Of a stretch of 32,901 bases of DNA, positions 1-9,574 are shown piece after piece (position 1 is the first letter of the stretch; the number at the start of each line of letters is the position of its first letter). A program made the position numbers and the translations under genes. The notes beneath the pieces were generated by a model, which was given only the letters and a program-made list of their open reading frames with translations, was not told where the DNA came from and did no database searches. This DNA is from Rubrivivax sp. (GTDB lineage Bacteria; Pseudomonadota; Gammaproteobacteria; Burkholderiales; Burkholderiaceae_C). The stretch is taken from NCBI GenBank assembly GCA_021297985.1, contig JAJTGU010000161.1, positions 1 through 32,901 of the forward strand, read 5' to 3'.

Positions 1-1876
1 CCTGGTCGACCCAGCGCACGACGTAGCCCAGGATGCCCTGGACGTTGTTGTCGACCTCCTGGCGCTTGTCGTCGGCGCTCCAGCCGGCGTCCTCGGCCAC
101 CGGGACCGTCAGCAGGTGGGCCAGCAGCGTCTCGCGCTCGGCGTCGGCGTCGATCTTCTCCATCGTCGCCTGCACTGCCGCGACGTCGACGCGGTGGTAG
201 TGCAGCGCATGCAGCGTCGCGGCCGTCGGGCTCGGCACCCAGGCGGTGTTGGCACCGGCCTTGGGGTGCGCGATCTTCTGCTCCAGCATCGCCGCCATCA
301 GGTCCGGCATCGCCCACATGCCCTTGCCGATCTGCGCCTTGCCACGCAGCCCGCACTGCAGGCCCACCAGCACGTTGTTGCGCTCGTAGGCCTGGATCCA
401 GGCGGTGGTCTTCATGTCGGCCTTGCGCCGCATCGCGCCGGCGTGCATGCCGCTGTGCATCTCGTCGCCGGTGCGGTCCAGGAAGCCGGTGTTGATGAAG
501 GCCACGCGGTGCGGTGCGGCGGCGATGCAGGCCTTGAGGTTGACGCTGGTGCGGCGCTCCTCGTCCATGATGCCGAGCTTGACCGTGCCTTCGGCCAGCC
601 CCAGCAGCTGCTCGACGCGGGCGAACAGATCGCTTGCGAACTGCACCTCGGCCGGGCCGTGCATCTTGGGCTTGACGATGTAGACGCTGCCGTTGCGGCT
701 GTTGACGATGCCCTGGGCCCCGTTGCGCTGCAGGTCGTGCAGCGCGATCGTCGTCGTCACGACCGCATCGAGGATGCCTTCCGGGATCTCCACGCCGCCG
801 TCCAGTAACACGGCCGGATTCGTCATCAGGTGGCCGACATTGCGCAGGAACATCAGGCTGCGGCCGTGCAGGCGCACCTCGCGCAGGCCGTCCGGGCTGC
901 GGTAGACGCGGTCCAGGTTCAGGCCGCGCACGAAGCTCCGCCCGCCCTTGCTGACGGTTTCGGTCAACGTGCCCTTCAGGATGCCGAGCCAGTTGCGGTA
1001 GCCCAGCACCTTGTCTTCCGCGTCGACCGCGGCAACCGAGTCCTCGAGGTCGAGGATGGTCGACAGCGCCGCCTCCAGGATCACGTCGGCGACCCCCGCC
1101 TTGTCGGCGCGGCCGATCGGCGCCGTGCGGTCGATCTGGATCTTGATGTGCAGGCCGTGGTGGCGCAGCAGCACGCGGCTCGGTGCCGCCGGGTCGCCCT
1201 GGTAGCCGACCAATGCGCCGGGTTCGGCCAGGCCGACCACGCGGCCCGAGGCCAGCGTCACGCACAGCGCGGCGTCGTGGATGCTGTAGCTCAGGGCGTC
1301 GGCGTGGCTGGCGCCGTCGCCCTTCAGCGGCAAGGTGTCGTCCAGGAACTGGCGCGCAAAGGCCACGACGCGTTCGCCGCGCACTGGGTTGTAAGCGCCG
1401 CCACGCTCGGCGCCGCCGGTCTCGGGGATCGCATCGGTGCCGTACAGCGCGTCGTACAGCGAGCCCCAGCGTGCGTTGGCGGCGTTCAGCGCATAACGCG
1501 CGTTCAGGATCGGCACCACCAGTTGCGGCCCGGCTTGCAGCGCCAGTTCGGCGTCGACGTTCCGGGTCGTCAGCTTCACCTCCGCAGGCACCGGGTGCAG
1601 GTAGCCGATCTCGCGCAGGAAGGCCTGGTACGCCGCCATGTCGCGGATCGGCCCGGGGTGGGCCTGGTGCCAGCGGTCGAGTTCGGCCTGCAGTCGGTCC
1701 CGCTCGGCCAGCAGCGCGGCGTTGCGCGGCGCCAGGTCGTGGGCGATGCGGTCCAGCCCGGCCCAGAAGTCGGTGGCGGCAATACCCGTCCCGGGCAGGA
1801 CGTCGTGGTCGATGAAGTTCAGCAGGCGGTCATCGACGCGCAGGCGGTGGCGGGTGGAGCGGGTGGGATCGGTCAT
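1..1876 (-). CDS. glcB: Malate synthase G, C-terminus cut by window edge
   Basis: Condenses glyoxylate and acetyl-CoA to malate in the glyoxylate shunt (cytosol). The minus strand stays open from the ATG at 1876 to the left edge, giving 625 residues of a family usually about 720-730 long. The conserved block around L-E-D-S with Glu278 matches the metal-binding segment of malate synthase G. Further on are the [13 protein letters not shown] region and a late [17 protein letters not shown] block. The frame ends at VVRWVDQ, just before the segment that carries the catalytic Asp in this family, so roughly 100 C-terminal residues are missing only because the window stops. Length and motifs fit form G rather than the shorter form A. 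A LysR gene is divergent across a 128-bp gap and is a candidate regulator. Confidence 0.95.
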   Translation of the reverse strand, partial: MTDPTRSTRHRLRVDDRLLNFIDHDVLPGTGIAATDFWAGLDRIAHDLAPRNAALLAERDRLQAELDRWHQAHPGPIRDMAAYQAFLREIGYLHPVPAEVKLTTRNVDAELALQAGPQLVVPILNARYALNAANARWGSLYDALYGTDAIPETGGAERGGAYNPVRGERVVAFARQFLDDTLPLKGDGASHADALSYSIHDAALCVTLASGRVVGLAEPGALVGYQGDPAAPSRVLLRHHGLHIKIQIDRTAPIGRADKAGVADVILEAALSTILDLEDSVAAVDAEDKVLGYRNWLGILKGTLTETVSKGGRSFVRGLNLDRVYRSPDGLREVRLHGRSLMFLRNVGHLMTNPAVLLDGGVEIPEGILDAVVTTTIALHDLQRNGAQGIVNSRNGSVYIVKPKMHGPAEVQFASDLFARVEQLLGLAEGTVKLGIMDEERRTSVNLKACIAAAPHRVAFINTGFLDRTGDEMHSGMHAGAMRRKADMKTTAWIQAYERNNVLVGLQCGLRGKAQIGKGMWAMPDLMAAMLEQKIAHPKAGANTAWVPSPTAATLHALHYHRVDVAAVQATMEKIDADAERETLLAHLLTVPVAEDAGWSADDKRQEVDNNVQGILGYVVRWVDQ

Positions 1877-1927
1877 GGCAGGTCTCGTGACGTCCAGGCG
1901 GCTGGGCCAAAAAGGGCTGGAGTTGCA

Positions 1928-1939
1928 ACTGTATTCAGT
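1928..1939. promoter_or_regulatory. Candidate LysR operator dyad in glcB/LysR intergenic region
   Basis: The divergent 128-bp spacer holds a short inverted repeat, ACTG-tatt-CAGT, about 52 bp upstream of the glcB start codon. LysR proteins often bind T-N11-A dyads placed this way between themselves and a divergent target. The arms are only 4 bp, so this could be chance. A CACAAT element at 1993-1998, just before the LysR ATG, is a possible -10 for the regulator. Confidence 0.25.
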
Positions 1940-2004
1940 ACCCACGTTCGGATTAAGACCCCAAAAGACCGAGGATTAGTGCTTCTCAGGCGCACAATCA
2001 GGCC

Positions 2005-2919
2005 ATGGACAAGCTCAAGCAGATCGAGTCCTTCGTCGCGGTGGCCGGTAAAGGCAGCCTGACGGCGGTGGCCGCGGTGGAAGGTGTCGCACCGGCGGTG
2101 ATCGGTCGGCGCATCGATGCGCTGGAAGAGCGGCTGGGCGTCAAGGTGTTCGTGCGCACCACGCGGCGCATCACGCTGACCCACGAAGGCACCGCCTTCC
2201 TCGAGGACTGCCAGCGGCTACTGACCGATCTGGCCAACGCCGAAGCCAGTGTCAGTGCGGGCGGCGTCAAGGCCAGCGGCCACTTGCGGATCACGGCGCC
2301 GGCCGGCTTCGGACGCCGCCACGTGGCCCCGCTGGTGCCGCCGTTCCTGGCGGCCCACCCCGACGTGAGCCTGTCGCTGAACCTGTCGGACCGGGTGGTG
2401 GACATCGTCAACGAGGGCTACGACTGTGCCGTGCGGGTGGGCGATCTGCCCGACTCCAGCCTGGTGAGCCTGCGCCTGGCCGACAACCGCCGCATGTGCG
2501 TTGCGGCCCCGGGCTACCTGGAGCAGCACGGCACCCCGCAGTTGCCCGCCGACCTGGTGCGCCACCGCTGCCTGACGCTCAGCTCCGATGCCAGCCAGAC
2601 CCGGGGCTGGGCCTTTGTGGTCGACGGCGAGGTCACCCACCTCCGGCCGGGCGGGCGCCTCGATTGCAGCGACGGCCAGGTCCTGCACCGCTGGTGCCTG
2701 GACGGCCTGGGCATCGCCTGGCGCAGCACCTGGGAGGTCCAGCGAGACCTCGAATCGGGCACCCTGGTCCAGGTGCTGGCCGAGCACGCAGCGCCGGCCA
2801 ACGGCGTGTATGCCGTGTTCCCGCAACGCAAGCACCTGCCGTTGCGGGTTCGGCTGTGGATCGACCACCTGAAGCTGGCCTTCGATCAGCCGGACTTCTG
2901 GCAGCGCGACGTCGCCTGA
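2005..2919 (+). CDS. LysR-family transcriptional regulator
   Basis: A 304-residue protein with the usual LysR layout: an N-terminal winged helix-turn-helix (about residues 1-60, starting MDKLKQIESFVAVA) and a substrate-binding-like effector domain from about residue 89 to 295. The effector half resembles the CrgA/DsdC-like branch common in Burkholderiales, with an LRITAPAGFGRRHVAPL stretch at its start. It is divergent from malate synthase G, so control of glcB or of glyoxylate/glycolate use is a fair guess, but the ligand cannot be read from sequence. Length is normal and no damage is visible. Confidence 0.93.
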   Translation: MDKLKQIESFVAVAGKGSLTAVAAVEGVAPAVIGRRIDALEERLGVKVFVRTTRRITLTHEGTAFLEDCQRLLTDLANAEASVSAGGVKASGHLRITAPAGFGRRHVAPLVPPFLAAHPDVSLSLNLSDRVVDIVNEGYDCAVRVGDLPDSSLVSLRLADNRRMCVAAPGYLEQHGTPQLPADLVRHRCLTLSSDASQTRGWAFVVDGEVTHLRPGGRLDCSDGQVLHRWCLDGLGIAWRSTWEVQRDLESGTLVQVLAEHAAPANGVYAVFPQRKHLPLRVRLWIDHLKLAFDQPDFWQRDVA

Positions 2920-2924
2920 GCGCG

Positions 2925-2950
2925 GCGCCCGCGCAGGGCGCTTGAAATTC
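2925..2950 (+). terminator. Weak hairpin between convergent LysR and PsiF genes
   Basis: A GCGCCC stem (2925-2930), a 5-nt loop and GGGCGC (2936-2941) are followed by TTGAAATTC. The stem is perfect but the T-tract is poor, so it is at best a weak intrinsic terminator for the LysR gene. Confidence 0.35.
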
Positions 2951-2962
2951 GCCCCGCGGCGA

Positions 2963-3247
2963 TCAGGCCGGCTTCTTGTCGGCGTCGGCGACGCACTTCT
3001 TGATGTGGCTGGTCTTGGCCGCACCGGCGAGCTTCTTGTCGGCGGCCGACTTCTCGCACATCGCCTCGGCGCCACTGGCACCGGCAGCGCCCATGTCCTT
3101 CTCGCACTTCTTGACGAAGCTGGTCTTGGCCGCGCCGGAAAGCTTCTTCTCGGCGGCCTTGGCTTCGCAATCGGCATTGGCGGCAAGCGCCTGGCCGGCA
3201 AACAGGCTCAGGCTCACAAGGGCGGCGGTCAACAGGGTGCGCTTCAT
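2963..3247 (-). CDS. PsiF-repeat small secreted protein
   Basis: A 94-residue protein. I chose the start at 3247 because AAGGA lies just upstream and it begins directly with a signal peptide (MKRTLLTAALVSLSLFAGQALA, cleaved near residue 22). An upstream in-frame ATG would put about 26 non-signal residues in front. The mature part has two copies of a Cys-x(n)-KKL-GAAKTS-KKC unit, the PsiF repeat named after the E. coli phosphate-starvation-inducible protein. Each repeat carries a pair of cysteines, so disulfides in the periplasm are likely. The molecular function of the family is unknown and nothing here shows phosphate control. Lys and Ala are strongly enriched. Confidence 0.85.
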   Translation of the reverse strand: MKRTLLTAALVSLSLFAGQALAANADCEAKAAEKKLSGAAKTSFVKKCEKDMGAAGASGAEAMCEKSAADKKLAGAAKTSHIKKCVADADKKPA

Positions 3248-3382
3248 CAGGGTTCCTTTCATCGGACTGGCCGACAGGGGGCAACAGGGGTTTGGAGTGG
3301 GTGCCTCAAAGGTGCACCGCGACATTCAACGTCCTCGGGCGGCGCGGGGTCCACAGGGTTGGCCCGAATTCGGACGTCATCG

Positions 3383-4786
3383 TTACAAGATCCGCCGCGG
3401 ATGCGCCAGCGCTTCGTGGGCCGCGTGCAGGCGGCGCACCAGCACACCGATGAAGGCCTCATTGAACAGGTGCCGCGTCGCCAGGGAGAGCTGCATCAGA
3501 GTTTCGGGCACGAAGCCCAGGGTCGTTGCCGGCTCGGCGACCAGGATGTCGACGCTGTGCAACTTCAGCTCGGGGCTCGGAGCGAGGTAGGCCATCTCGC
3601 CGACCGAACTGCCCGGACCGAGCGACGCGACCTTGGCGCCGTCCCGCCAGATCTCGATCCGACCCAATGCCACGATGTGGAACTGGGTGCCCTCGTCGCC
3701 CTTGCGGAACAACACGTGGCCAAACGGGAAACGCTCCCAGCGTGCGCGGTGCACCACTTCCCACAGCTCCACGTCTCCGAACCCGATGAAGAAATCCAGC
3801 GAGCGCAGCAGCGAGAAGCGCTCGGCGTCGAGCACCTCCTGCAGGCCGCTGCGCTGCAAGGCGCGGTCGCTGGCCAGGGCCGACAGCTCGTGGGCGAAGG
3901 CATCCCAGTCGCGCGGCCGGGCCTCGCGGTCCTTGGACAGACTGCGTTCGATCAAGGCCACCAGCCGCGGCGGCAGCCCTGCGCGCAGATCCGCCAGCGG
4001 AGGCGGCGTGGCGTTGAAGATCTGGTGCATCACCGCCTGTTGTTGCACCGCGTCGTGCGGCGGGCGCCCGGCCAGCAGGTGGTAAAGCACCGCGGCGAGC
4101 GAGTAGATGTCGGCGCGGGCGTCGACCTGGGTGCCGTCGAGCTGTTCGGGCGACATATAGGCCAGCGAACCGACACGGAAGACCTGCGTCGAATCGGCGC
4201 CCAGGTTGAATGCCGACCCGAAATCGCCGACCTTGATGTCGACCAGGCGATCGCCGTCCAGCACCGCCAGCAGGTTGGCCGGCTTCACGTCGCGGTGGAT
4301 CAGCCCCTGACGGAAGCAGTAGTCAAGGGCCTTGGCGCACTTGAAGCCGATGTCGACCACGGTCGCCAGCGGCAGCAGGGTATCGGGCCGGCAGTAGCGG
4401 CGCAGCGTCGGGCCCGGGACGTACTCCATCACCAGGTAGGACTCTCCGCCCTCGTCGAGCACCGCATCGTGGATCTGGACGACGTTGGGGTGGTGCAGGC
4501 GACCCGCCAGCGCGGCTTCGGACTCGAAGAAGCGCTGCTGGAAGTGCAGCTCGCGGGGGTCGACGACGCCCAGGCGAATCCGCTTGATCGCGACCTCGCG
4601 CTGGTGGAACGGGTCGTGGGCAAGGAACACCTCGCTGGTGGACCCTTCGCCAAGCTTGGCCTTGACGCGGTACTTGCCGATCATCCCCGGGAGGCTGCCG
4701 GAGTCCGCCACGGCACGGGCGTCGGAATCCGCGTCGAGGGCGGCAGGCGTCGGGGTGGGCGGGACGGCAGACACAGCTCCGATCAT
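3383..4786 (-). CDS. Ser/Thr protein kinase with C-terminal cyclic-nucleotide-binding-like domain
   Basis: A 467-residue soluble protein. Residues about 39-300 form a Hanks-type kinase: glycine loop GEGSTSEV (47-54), ATP lysine K68, catalytic loop HRDVKPAN (D166, N171), metal site DFG (D188) and MSPE (211-214) in place of APE. All catalytic residues are present, so it should be active. Residues about 325-450 look like a CRP/PKA-type beta-roll, with a phosphate-cassette-like [12 protein letters not shown]. The Arg that normally holds the cyclic phosphate is not in place (L407/K408 there). No membrane segment or PASTA repeat is visible. The start is uncertain: ATG 4822 overlaps the argS start on the other strand and ATG 4684 begins right at the kinase core. 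I prefer 4786. Its targets are unknown. Confidence 0.88.
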   Translation of the reverse strand: MIGAVSAVPPTPTPAALDADSDARAVADSGSLPGMIGKYRVKAKLGEGSTSEVFLAHDPFHQREVAIKRIRLGVVDPRELHFQQRFFESEAALAGRLHHPNVVQIHDAVLDEGGESYLVMEYVPGPTLRRYCRPDTLLPLATVVDIGFKCAKALDYCFRQGLIHRDVKPANLLAVLDGDRLVDIKVGDFGSAFNLGADSTQVFRVGSLAYMSPEQLDGTQVDARADIYSLAAVLYHLLAGRPPHDAVQQQAVMHQIFNATPPPLADLRAGLPPRLVALIERSLSKDREARPRDWDAFAHELSALASDRALQRSGLQEVLDAERFSLLRSLDFFIGFGDVELWEVVHRARWERFPFGHVLFRKGDEGTQFHIVALGRIEIWRDGAKVASLGPGSSVGEMAYLAPSPELKLHSVDILVAEPATTLGFVPETLMQLSLATRHLFNEAFIGVLVRRLHAAHEALAHPRRIL

Positions 4787-4806
4787 GCCGTGCCGCGGGC
4801 CGTCCC

Positions 4807-4812
4807 TAAAAT
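4807..4812 (+). promoter_or_regulatory. Likely -10 element of argS
   Basis: TAAAAT lies 8 bp before the argS ATG, which would make the transcript leaderless or almost so. No good -35 is seen 16-18 bp upstream. Such TAxAAT elements just before genes are common in this group of bacteria. Confidence 0.4.
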
Positions 4813-4820
4813 CGCTTTCC

Positions 4821-6584
4821 ATGTTGCAAGCCAAACAGGCGCTGCTGCAGGCCCTGCAGGTGGCGCTGTCCGAAGTCGGCAGCGGGTTTTCCGCCCCTGA
4901 GGTCCCGCCAGCGGCCTTTGAATCCCCCAAGCAGGCCTCCCATGGCGACCTGGCCATCGTCGCGGCGATGCCGCTGGCCAAGTCGATCAGGAAGAACCCA
5001 CGCGAGGTTGCCGCCGCACTGGTCGCGGCACTGCAGCGGCAGCCTGCCGTGCAGCGCTTCGTGGCCGGGATCGAGATCGCGGGCCCGGGCTTCATCAACC
5101 TGCGCCTGGCCCCGTCAGCCAAGCAGGCGGTGGTGGCCGAGGTGCTTGCCGCTGGCGACCGCTTCGGCCTGCAACCCGCGAGCGGACAGCGGGTGATGGT
5201 CGAGTTCGTCTCGGCCAACCCGACCGGTCCCCTGCACGTCGGCCACGGCCGCAACGCCGCACTGGGCGACTGCATCGCGGCGCTGCTGCAGACCCAGGGC
5301 CACGAGGTCCTGCGCGAGTTCTATTACAACGACGCCGGGGTCCAGATCCAGAACCTCGCGCTGTCGGTCCAGGCGCGGCTGCAGGGCCGGGTGCCCGGCG
5401 GCGACGGCTGGCCCGAGGCGGCCTACAACGGCGAGTACATCGCCGACATCGCCTCCGCATACCGCGCGGGCGAGACCGTGCGCGCCGACGACCGCAGCTT
5501 CACCGCCAGCGGCAACACCCAGGATCTGGATGCCATCCGCCAGTTCGCCGTCGCCTACCTGCGCCACGAGCAGGACCTGGACCTGCGCGCCTTCGGTGTC
5601 GTGTTCGACCACTACTTCCTGGAGTCGAGCCTGTATTCGAGCGGACGCGTCGAAGACACCGTCGCCCGGCTCGTCGCCGCCGGCAAGACCTACGAGGACG
5701 GTGGCGCGCTGTGGCTGCGCAGCACCGACTATGGCGACGACAAGGACCGCGTGATGCGCAAGTCCGACGGCAGCTACACCTACTTCGTCCCCGACGTGGC
5801 CTACCACCTGGCCAAGTACGAGCGCGGCTACGGGCAGGTCATCAATGTCCAGGGCACCGACCACCACGGCACGATCGCCCGCGTGCGCGCCGGACTGCAG
5901 GCGGTCGGCCTGGGCATCCCCGCGGGCTACCCGGACTACTCGCTCTACAAGATGGTCACCGTGATGCGAGGCGGCGAGGAGGTCAAGCTCTCCAAGCGTG
6001 CCGGCGACTACGTCACGCTGCGCGACCTGATCGACTGGACCAGCCGCGACGCGGTGCGGTTCTTCCTGGTCAGCCGCAAGGCGGACACCGAGTTCGTGTT
6101 CGACATCGATCTGGCGCTGAAGACTGGCGACGACAACCCGGTCTATTACGTGCAGTACGCCCACGCCCGGATCTGCTCGGTGCTGGCCCAGCATGCGGCG
6201 CGTGGCGGCGACGTTTCGCAGGCGGCGCTGGCCGGCGCCGATGTGTCGCTCCTGGTCGCACCGAGCGAGACCGCGCTGATGCTCGAGCTGGCGCGCTGGC
6301 CCGAGGTGCTGGTGCGGGCGGCAGCCGAACGGGCGCCGCATGACGTCGCGTTCTACCTGCGTGCGGTGGCGGCAGCCTTCCACGGCTACTACGCGAGCGA
6401 ACGCTTCCTGGTCGACGACAGCGCGCTGGCGAGCGCGCGCATCGCGCTGCTCGCGGCCACCGCCCAGGTGCTGCGCAATGCGCTGGCGGTGCTGGGCGTG
6501 AGCGCGCCGCAAAGCCTGGTGCGCGCCGACGAGCCGGCGGCGGATCCCCACCCGGCCGCCGAGGAGGCCCCCCATGTCCGTTGA
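4821..6584 (+). CDS. argS: Arginyl-tRNA synthetase
   Basis: Charges tRNA-Arg with arginine. The 587 residues contain the N-terminal Arg-tRNA-synthetase-specific domain (about 1-95) and the class I catalytic core. The HIGH signature reads HVGH (139-142) after ANPTGPL, and the KMSKS loop reads KLSKR (389-393). The C-terminal DALR anticodon-binding domain is all helical (about 460-570). Length is typical. The start ATG lies directly after a TAAAAT element and abuts the divergent kinase gene. The last 11 bp overlap the next gene, so the SPOR protein is probably translated from the same mRNA. The final 20 or so residues (Asp/Glu/Ala/Pro/His rich) extend a little past the usual end. Confidence 0.97.
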   Translation: MLQAKQALLQALQVALSEVGSGFSAPEVPPAAFESPKQASHGDLAIVAAMPLAKSIRKNPREVAAALVAALQRQPAVQRFVAGIEIAGPGFINLRLAPSAKQAVVAEVLAAGDRFGLQPASGQRVMVEFVSANPTGPLHVGHGRNAALGDCIAALLQTQGHEVLREFYYNDAGVQIQNLALSVQARLQGRVPGGDGWPEAAYNGEYIADIASAYRAGETVRADDRSFTASGNTQDLDAIRQFAVAYLRHEQDLDLRAFGVVFDHYFLESSLYSSGRVEDTVARLVAAGKTYEDGGALWLRSTDYGDDKDRVMRKSDGSYTYFVPDVAYHLAKYERGYGQVINVQGTDHHGTIARVRAGLQAVGLGIPAGYPDYSLYKMVTVMRGGEEVKLSKRAGDYVTLRDLIDWTSRDAVRFFLVSRKADTEFVFDIDLALKTGDDNPVYYVQYAHARICSVLAQHAARGGDVSQAALAGADVSLLVAPSETALMLELARWPEVLVRAAAERAPHDVAFYLRAVAAAFHGYYASERFLVDDSALASARIALLAATAQVLRNALAVLGVSAPQSLVRADEPAADPHPAAEEAPHVR

Positions 6585-7308
6585 TCCCTACCCACGCCGC
6601 GAGCCCCCGACGTCGCGTCCGGCCCGACGCGGCAGCTTCGTGCTGGGTGTCGTCGTCGGCCTGCTGATCGGGCTGGCGCTGGCCCTGGGCGTGGCGCTGT
6701 ACATCACCAAGGCGCCGGTCCCCTTCATCGACAAGGTGCCGCAGCGCACCGCCGAGCAGGACAAGGCCGAGGCCGAGAAGAACCGCAACTGGGATCCGAA
6801 CGCCCCGCTGGGCGGACGCCCGACCCCGCGCCCTGCGCTGGCCGGTGCCTCCGCGGCCGGCACGGTCGGTGCACTGCCGGCGGCCTCGGCGCCGTCGGCC
6901 GTCGTGGCAGCAACCCCCGCGGCCGTGGTGGCTCCACCGGTCGCGGCCTCTGCACCGCGATCGGCCCGCGACCCGGCGGCGATCCTGGCGGGCTCAGCAT
7001 CGCCCGGCCCCACCCAAACACCCCCCACGGTACCCACTCCAGCACCCGCTGTGGCGCCCGTTGCCGACAACTTCGTCTACTTCGTGCAGGCCGGGGCCTA
7101 CGGCCGCAACGAAGATGCCGAGCAGCAGAAGGCCAAGCTGGCGCTGCTGGGCCAGACCGCGCGGATCAGCGAGCGCGAGCAGTCCGGCCGTGTTGTCTAC
7201 CGCGTCCGGGTCGGTCCTTTTCCGCGCCGCGACGAAGCCGATGCGCTGCAGCAGCGGCTGACGGACAACGCAATCGAGTCCCAGATCGTTCGTGTCGAGA
7301 AGCCCTGA
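6574..7308 (+). CDS. SPOR-domain inner-membrane protein, FtsN-like
   Basis: A 244-residue bitopic membrane protein. It has a short basic N-terminus, one transmembrane helix (about residues 21-44, [20 protein letters not shown]) and a juxtamembrane acidic/Lys segment. A long Ala/Pro-rich linker (about 75-160) follows, then a C-terminal SPOR domain (about 164-242, [20 protein letters not shown] onward). SPOR domains bind denuded peptidoglycan at the division septum, so a role in cell division like FtsN is inferred. Proteins of this layout directly after argS are widespread in Betaproteobacteria. It overlaps argS by 11 bp, which suggests coupled translation. It could be another SPOR protein rather than true FtsN. 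Confidence 0.88.
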   Translation: MSVDPYPRREPPTSRPARRGSFVLGVVVGLLIGLALALGVALYITKAPVPFIDKVPQRTAEQDKAEAEKNRNWDPNAPLGGRPTPRPALAGASAAGTVGALPAASAPSAVVAATPAAVVAPPVAASAPRSARDPAAILAGSASPGPTQTPPTVPTPAPAVAPVADNFVYFVQAGAYGRNEDAEQQKAKLALLGQTARISEREQSGRVVYRVRVGPFPRRDEADALQQRLTDNAIESQIVRVEKP

Positions 7309-7401
7309 GCGACGGCGCCTGTGGAACTTGCTGGCAACCGCTACGCTCCACTCGGACGACAGCCCACTCCTTCACCGCTCCACCGAACGGATCCTGACCC
7401 C

Positions 7402-8058
7402 ATGAAGCGTCGCGAACTCCTGCAACTGCCCTTGGCCGCGCTGCCAGCGGCATCCGTGGCCCTCGTGCCTGCCGCTGCCCAGGCCCAGGGCGGATTCGTC
7501 GAAGGCACGCACTTCGTGCGCCTGGGATCGCCGGCCCAGGTGTCGCTGCCGCCGGGCAAGAAGATCGAGGTCGTCGAGTTCTTCTGGTACGGCTGCCCGC
7601 ACTGCAACAGCTTTGAGCCGCTGCTCGAGGACTGGCTCAAGCGGCTGCCAGCGGACGTCGCATTCCGCCAGGTCCACGTCGGGTTCACGCCCATGCACCA
7701 GTTGCACCAGCGCCTGTTCTTCGCGCTTGAGGAGCTCGGCCAGCTCGGTGCCCTGCACCGCCGCGTGTTCGCGGCCATGCACATCCAGAACAAGCGCCTG
7801 CTGTCCGAGTCCGAGATCGTCGACTGGGCGGCGGCTCAAGGCTTGGACGCGGCCAAGTTCCGCGCGGCCTACACGGGCTTCAATGTCGACGCCAAGGCGC
7901 GTCAGGCCCGTCGGATCACCGACGCGTACAAGATCGACGCGGTGCCTGCGCTGGGGGTCAACGGTCGCTTCTTCACCCAGGGGGGCCTGGCCGGCGGCCT
8001 GGCACGCATGACGCAGGTCGCCGACTTCCTGATCCAGCGATCACGCACTCAAGCCTGA
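7402..8058 (+). CDS. dsbA: Periplasmic thiol:disulfide oxidoreductase DsbA
   Basis: Introduces disulfide bonds into exported proteins. The 218-residue precursor has a signal peptide (about residues 1-28, MKRRELLQLPLAALPAASVA, ending near AQAQG). It has a thioredoxin-fold active site FFWYGCPHC (C65, C68) and the cis-proline loop VPAL (P182). CPHC is the strongly oxidising DsbA dipeptide variant. The start at 7402 was chosen because it begins exactly with the signal peptide; upstream in-frame codons give no sensible N-terminus. Spacing to the SPOR gene is 93 bp, so it may have its own promoter. A GGAACTT resembling a sigma-E -35 sits at 7323-7329, but the matching -10 is poor. Confidence 0.93.
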   Translation: MKRRELLQLPLAALPAASVALVPAAAQAQGGFVEGTHFVRLGSPAQVSLPPGKKIEVVEFFWYGCPHCNSFEPLLEDWLKRLPADVAFRQVHVGFTPMHQLHQRLFFALEELGQLGALHRRVFAAMHIQNKRLLSESEIVDWAAAQGLDAAKFRAAYTGFNVDAKARQARRITDAYKIDAVPALGVNGRFFTQGGLAGGLARMTQVADFLIQRSRTQA

Positions 8059-8101
8059 AATATTGCCGCCCTGGGCGGGGCGGCGCGGCAACTTGCATGG
8101 C

Positions 8102-8107
8102 TAGAAT
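8102..8107 (+). promoter_or_regulatory. Likely -10 element upstream of lptA
   Basis: TAGAAT lies 25 bp before the lptA ATG, in the 73-bp gap after dsbA. No convincing -35 is present. It suggests lptA-lptB-rpoN can be transcribed separately from argS-SPOR-dsbA. Confidence 0.4.
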
Positions 8108-8131
8108 GCCTGCAAGATTTATGCCGCACCA

Positions 8132-8776
8132 ATGCCAAGCTTCGCCCGCCACCTGTCGGCCGCGCTGACCGCCACGACGGCCCTGCTGGTCGGGGTGCCG
8201 GCGGCGGCCGAAAAGGCCGACCGCACCAAGCCCATGGTGGTCGAGGCCGACCGACCGGGAACGCTGGACCTGCAGCGGCAGGTCGTGGTCTTCAACGGCA
8301 ATGTCGTGATCGCGCAGGGCACGATGCAACTGCGTGCCGAGCGCATCGAACTGCGCGAGATGGCCGACGGCTACCGCGCCGCGGTGGCCTTCGGCGCTCC
8401 CGGCAAGCCGGCGAGCTGGCGCCAGAAGCGCGATGGCCTGGACGAGACGGTCGAAGGTGTCGCCGACCGGATCGAGTTCGATGGCCGCGCCGACACGCTC
8501 CGGTTTCTCGGCAACGGCCATGTCAAGCGCCTGCGCAGCGGCGTGCTGGCCGACGAGGTGAGCGGCGGCACCATCGTCTGGGACAACACGGCCGAGGTCT
8601 TCCGTGTCGAAGGTGGGCAGGCCAGCGCCACCAATCCCGGCGGACGGGTGCGCATCGTGCTCAGTCCGCGTGTCGAGACCGGGACCCCTTCCGCGACTCC
8701 AGCGGCGCCCAAGGTCGAGCTGACCCCCAGCCGTGAGCTGTCCGGCGACACCCCGGCCGTGTCGCGCCGGCCATGA
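8132..8776 (+). CDS. lptA: Lipopolysaccharide transport periplasmic protein LptA
   Basis: LptA forms the periplasmic bridge that carries LPS from the LptBFGC complex to LptD. The 214-residue precursor has a signal peptide (about 1-26, cut near PAAAEKAD). An OstA/LptA jellyroll follows (about 33-165) with the typical [20 protein letters not shown] and [18 protein letters not shown] strands. The last 40 or so residues are a Pro/Ser/Thr-rich tail not needed for the fold. The gene overlaps lptB by 4 bp (ATGA), a strong sign of a common operon. lptC, which often precedes lptA, is not adjacent here; the upstream neighbour is dsbA. No clear ribosome binding site precedes the ATG. Confidence 0.93.
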   Translation: MPSFARHLSAALTATTALLVGVPAAAEKADRTKPMVVEADRPGTLDLQRQVVVFNGNVVIAQGTMQLRAERIELREMADGYRAAVAFGAPGKPASWRQKRDGLDETVEGVADRIEFDGRADTLRFLGNGHVKRLRSGVLADEVSGGTIVWDNTAEVFRVEGGQASATNPGGRVRIVLSPRVETGTPSATPAAPKVELTPSRELSGDTPAVSRRP

Positions 8777-9570
8777 ACGACCGCCTGGAACGTCCCGAGC
8801 CGGTCGCGGGTCCGGTTGCTCTGGCATCGGCGAGCCGCCTCGAGGCCGAAGGCCTGCAGAAGAGCTACGGCCCGCGGATGGTCGTCAAGGACGTCCACCT
8901 GGCCGTCGCCGCGGGTGAAGTCGTCGGCCTGCTCGGACCCAACGGCGCTGGCAAGACGACGACCTTCTACATGGTCGTCGGTCTGGTGCGTGCCGACGCC
9001 GGCGAGATCCGCATCGACGGCCATCCGGTGCAGCGGCTGCCGATCCACCGCCGCTCGCGGCTGGGCCTGTCGTACCTGCCGCAGGAGGCGTCGATCTTCC
9101 GCAAGCTCACGGTCGAGGAGAACATCCGCGCCGTGCTGGAGCTGCAGATCGACGCCCAGGGCCGACCGCTGAAGTCCGCGCAGATCGACACCCTGCTCGA
9201 TGGCCTGCTCGCCGACCTGTCGATCGCCAAGCTGCGGGAGGTGCCGGCGCCGGCGCTTTCGGGCGGCGAACGGCGCCGGGTCGAGATCGCGCGCGCGCTC
9301 GCGACCCAGCCCCGTTTCATCCTGCTCGACGAGCCGTTTGCCGGCGTCGACCCGATCGCCGTGATCGAGATCCAGCGGATCATCGGATTCCTGCGCGCGC
9401 GCGGCATCGGCGTGCTGATCACCGATCACAACGTGCGCGAGACCCTGGGCATCTGCGACCGCGCCTACATCATCAGCGAGGGCTCGGTGCTGGCCGAGGG
9501 CCGACCCGAAGAGATCGTCGCCGACCCCCGCGTGCGGCAGGTCTACCTGGGCGAGAACTTCCGGCTCTGA
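8773..9570 (+). CDS. lptB: LPS export ABC transporter ATPase LptB
   Basis: The cytoplasmic ATPase that powers LPS extraction by LptFG. The 265 residues contain Walker A (GPNGAGKT, 55-62), Q-loop Q104, signature LSGGE (162-166), Walker B ending D186-E187 and switch His H219. The [12 protein letters not shown] and FAGVDPIAV stretches are characteristic of LptB rather than other ABC ATPases. It is about 20 residues longer at the N-terminus than E. coli LptB. Its ATG overlaps the lptA stop by 4 bp. rpoN follows after 4 bp, the conserved proteobacterial order. Confidence 0.96.
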   Translation: MNDRLERPEPVAGPVALASASRLEAEGLQKSYGPRMVVKDVHLAVAAGEVVGLLGPNGAGKTTTFYMVVGLVRADAGEIRIDGHPVQRLPIHRRSRLGLSYLPQEASIFRKLTVEENIRAVLELQIDAQGRPLKSAQIDTLLDGLLADLSIAKLREVPAPALSGGERRRVEIARALATQPRFILLDEPFAGVDPIAVIEIQRIIGFLRARGIGVLITDHNVRETLGICDRAYIISEGSVLAEGRPEEIVADPRVRQVYLGENFRL

Positions 9571-9574
9571 CGCG

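Noticed and set aside
116..2062. Overlapping plus-strand open frames of 230 and 410 codons
   Set aside because: They are antisense to malate synthase G, whose conserved blocks are clear on the minus strand, and have no family features.
2942..4900. A 652-codon plus-strand open frame
   Set aside because: It lies antisense to the PsiF-repeat gene and the Ser/Thr kinase, whose catalytic motifs are intact. Its His/Gln/Arg-rich composition is typical of GC-driven shadows.
7323..7350. Sigma-E-like promoter upstream of dsbA
   Set aside because: GGAACTT is present, but the expected -10 reads TCCAC at 17 bp, too weak a match to call as a feature.
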